The translations under genes and the position numbers were made by a program. Positions 17,423 to 18,707 of a DNA stretch of 18,707 bases are shown here, piece by piece. The notes beneath the pieces were generated by a model. It ran no database searches. It saw nothing but the letters and a program-made list of their open reading frames with translations, and was not told the DNA's origin. Each line of letters opens with the position of its first letter. The first letter of the stretch is position 1. This DNA is from Accumulibacter sp. (GTDB lineage Bacteria; Pseudomonadota; Gammaproteobacteria; Burkholderiales; Rhodocyclaceae): positions 495 through 19,201 of the forward strand of contig DPSD01000591.1 in the NCBI GenBank assembly GCA_003538495.1. Direction: 5' to 3'.

Positions 17423-18707
17423 ATGATCCACCTATCCCCCCGGGTATTGCTGGCCAGCACGGCCACCTTGTCTCCCTGGTCCGTTCTCGCTTCCGAAGCG
17501 AGTTCTTCCACCATGCTCGATCTGACCGGCCACTGGGCGGGTTTTGCCGCGCTGGCGGTGTTCTTTGTCGCTTACGGCCTGGTCATCGCCGAGGAAACGC
17601 TGCACCTGCGCAAGTCCAAACCGGTAATGGTCGCAGCCGGGATCATCTGGGTTCTGGTGGCGGTCGTCTACGCCCAGCACGGTGACACCCACACCGCCGA
17701 GATCGCGGTGCGCCACAATCTCCTCGAATTCGCCGAACTGTTCCTGTTCCTGCTGGCGGCGATGACCTACATCAACGCCATGGACGAACGTGGGGTATTC
17801 GACCTGCTGCGCGTCAAACTGGTGACGCAGGGTTACTCGCTGCGCACCATATTCTGGATTACCGGCGCGCTGGCCTTCGTCATATCACCGGTCGCCGACA
17901 ACCTGACCACCGCCCTGCTACTGGCGACGGTGGTCATCGCCGTCGGTGGTCAGAACAGGAAATTCGTCGGTGTCGCCTGCATCAACATCGTCATCGCCGC
18001 CAATGCGGGCGGCGCTTTCTCGCCGTTCGGGGACATCACGACACTGATGGTCTGGCAGAAGGGACTTGTCCAGTTCGGGCAGTTCTTCCAGCTATTTCTC
18101 CCGGCAGTGGTCAACTGGATGGTGCCCGCGTTCATCATGAGTCTGGCGGTCGGCAAGGAATCGCCGGACCCCGTTCATGAGCAGGCTGTCCTTCACCATG
18201 GCGGCGGGGTGATCGTCGGCCTGTTCCTGTTCACCATCGTCATGGCGGTCTGCGCCCACAACTTCCTGCACCTGCCACCGGTGATGGGCATGATGACCGG
18301 CCTCGGCCTGCTGAAATTCTATGGCTACTATCTCAAGCGGCGCGATCACTTTTTCCCGGCGCCGCCAGAGCAGAACCTCGGCGACACGGCGCTGGCGCTG
18401 GAGGGCGAGCCGTCGAAGCAGAAAGCGCGGGACGGTGCCAGCCAGTACAATATCTTCAAGTCACTGGAACGCGCCGAGTGGGATACGCTGATGTTCTTCT
18501 ACGGCGTCATCCTCTGTGTGGGCGGACTGGGCACGATGGGCTACCTCGCCATGGGGTCGGAGCTGATGTACGGCCAACTCGGCCCGACAACGGCAAACAT
18601 CCTGATCGGTTTTCTGTCCGCGGTGGTCGACAACATCCCGGTGATGTTCGCCGTCCTGGCGATGCGACCCGACATGGACCTCGGGCAGTGGCTGCTGGTG
18701 ACGCTGA
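17423..18707 (+). CDS. nhaD: NhaD-type Na+/H+ antiporter, N-terminal part (3' end outside window)
   Basis: This is an inner-membrane antiporter that expels Na+ (or Li+) in exchange for protons (NhaD family). The frame is open from ATG at 17423 to the window end, 428 codons plus one base, close to the full family length of roughly 480-500 residues. The start has GGAAGG (17411-17416) six bases upstream. Residues 1 to about 25 look like a cleavable or signal-anchor segment ending at SVLASEASS. Family blocks: NLLEFAELFLFLLAAMTYINAM, VISPVADNLTTALLLATVV, NIVIAANAGGAFSPFGDITTLMVWQ, PPVMGMMTGLGLLKFYGYYLKRR and GFLSAVVDNIPVMFAVLAM. The paired VADNLT and VVDNIP segments carry the buried Asp residues expected for ion binding. 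A soluble loop rich in charge (EGEPSKQKARDG) joins the two halves. Divergent from the COG3146 gene; together with the Kef-type protein it is the second cation/proton antiporter in the window. Confidence 0.92.
   Translation, partial: MIHLSPRVLLASTATLSPWSVLASEASSSTMLDLTGHWAGFAALAVFFVAYGLVIAEETLHLRKSKPVMVAAGIIWVLVAVVYAQHGDTHTAEIAVRHNLLEFAELFLFLLAAMTYINAMDERGVFDLLRVKLVTQGYSLRTIFWITGALAFVISPVADNLTTALLLATVVIAVGGQNRKFVGVACINIVIAANAGGAFSPFGDITTLMVWQKGLVQFGQFFQLFLPAVVNWMVPAFIMSLAVGKESPDPVHEQAVLHHGGGVIVGLFLFTIVMAVCAHNFLHLPPVMGMMTGLGLLKFYGYYLKRRDHFFPAPPEQNLGDTALALEGEPSKQKARDGASQYNIFKSLERAEWDTLMFFYGVILCVGGLGTMGYLAMGSELMYGQLGPTTANILIGFLSAVVDNIPVMFAVLAMRPDMDLGQWLLVTL

Overview
The window looks like chromosomal DNA from a high-GC Gram-negative bacterium, most likely a betaproteobacterium. 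An Accumulibacter or Rhodocyclales relative is a guess from the overall gene style and is not proven. The Gram-negative call rests on an RND efflux pump, two lipobox-bearing lipoproteins, a COG3146 acyltransferase and an NhaD antiporter. I see no tRNA, rRNA, CRISPR array, insertion sequence or phage gene. Coding density is very high, and the long antisense reading frames are by-products of GC-rich third codon positions.

Layout. Positions 1-950 hold the 3' end of an RND efflux permease. Its last 55 bases overlap, tail to tail, the 3' end of a leftward signalling operon (8052 to 896). That operon encodes a REC-PAS-GGDEF-EAL-REC cyclic-di-GMP protein followed, with overlapping stop and start codons, by a 1506-residue membrane hybrid histidine kinase (four PAS, one GAF, HisKA, HATPase, REC, HPt). 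Next comes leftward gabD (succinate-semialdehyde dehydrogenase, 9656-8205). It is divergent from an NlpC/P60 lipoprotein gene (9701-10165) that an in-frame TAA interrupts between its catalytic Cys and His. A small leftward SlyB-like periplasmic protein follows (10662-10201).

A rightward block runs from 10823 to 15963: a Kef-type cation/proton antiporter, a radical SAM protein, a sirtuin and a purple-acid-phosphatase-like lipoprotein. The radical SAM gene and the sirtuin gene are in the same frame and separated only by a TAA, with the sirtuin starting on the adjacent TTG. A leftward COG3146 acyltransferase (17164-15998, TTG start) is divergent from a rightward NhaD sodium/proton antiporter that runs off the window end (17423 onward).

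How the genes work together. The kinase carries its own REC and HPt domains, so it can run a His-Asp-His relay and pass phosphate to a receiver of the translationally coupled cyclic-di-GMP protein. That protein has an intact EAL phosphodiesterase site and a degraded GGDEF site, so the operon output is probably removal of cyclic-di-GMP. The radical SAM and sirtuin pair is the least explained unit and the best candidate for something undescribed. The rest is ordinary housekeeping, envelope and ion-homeostasis content.
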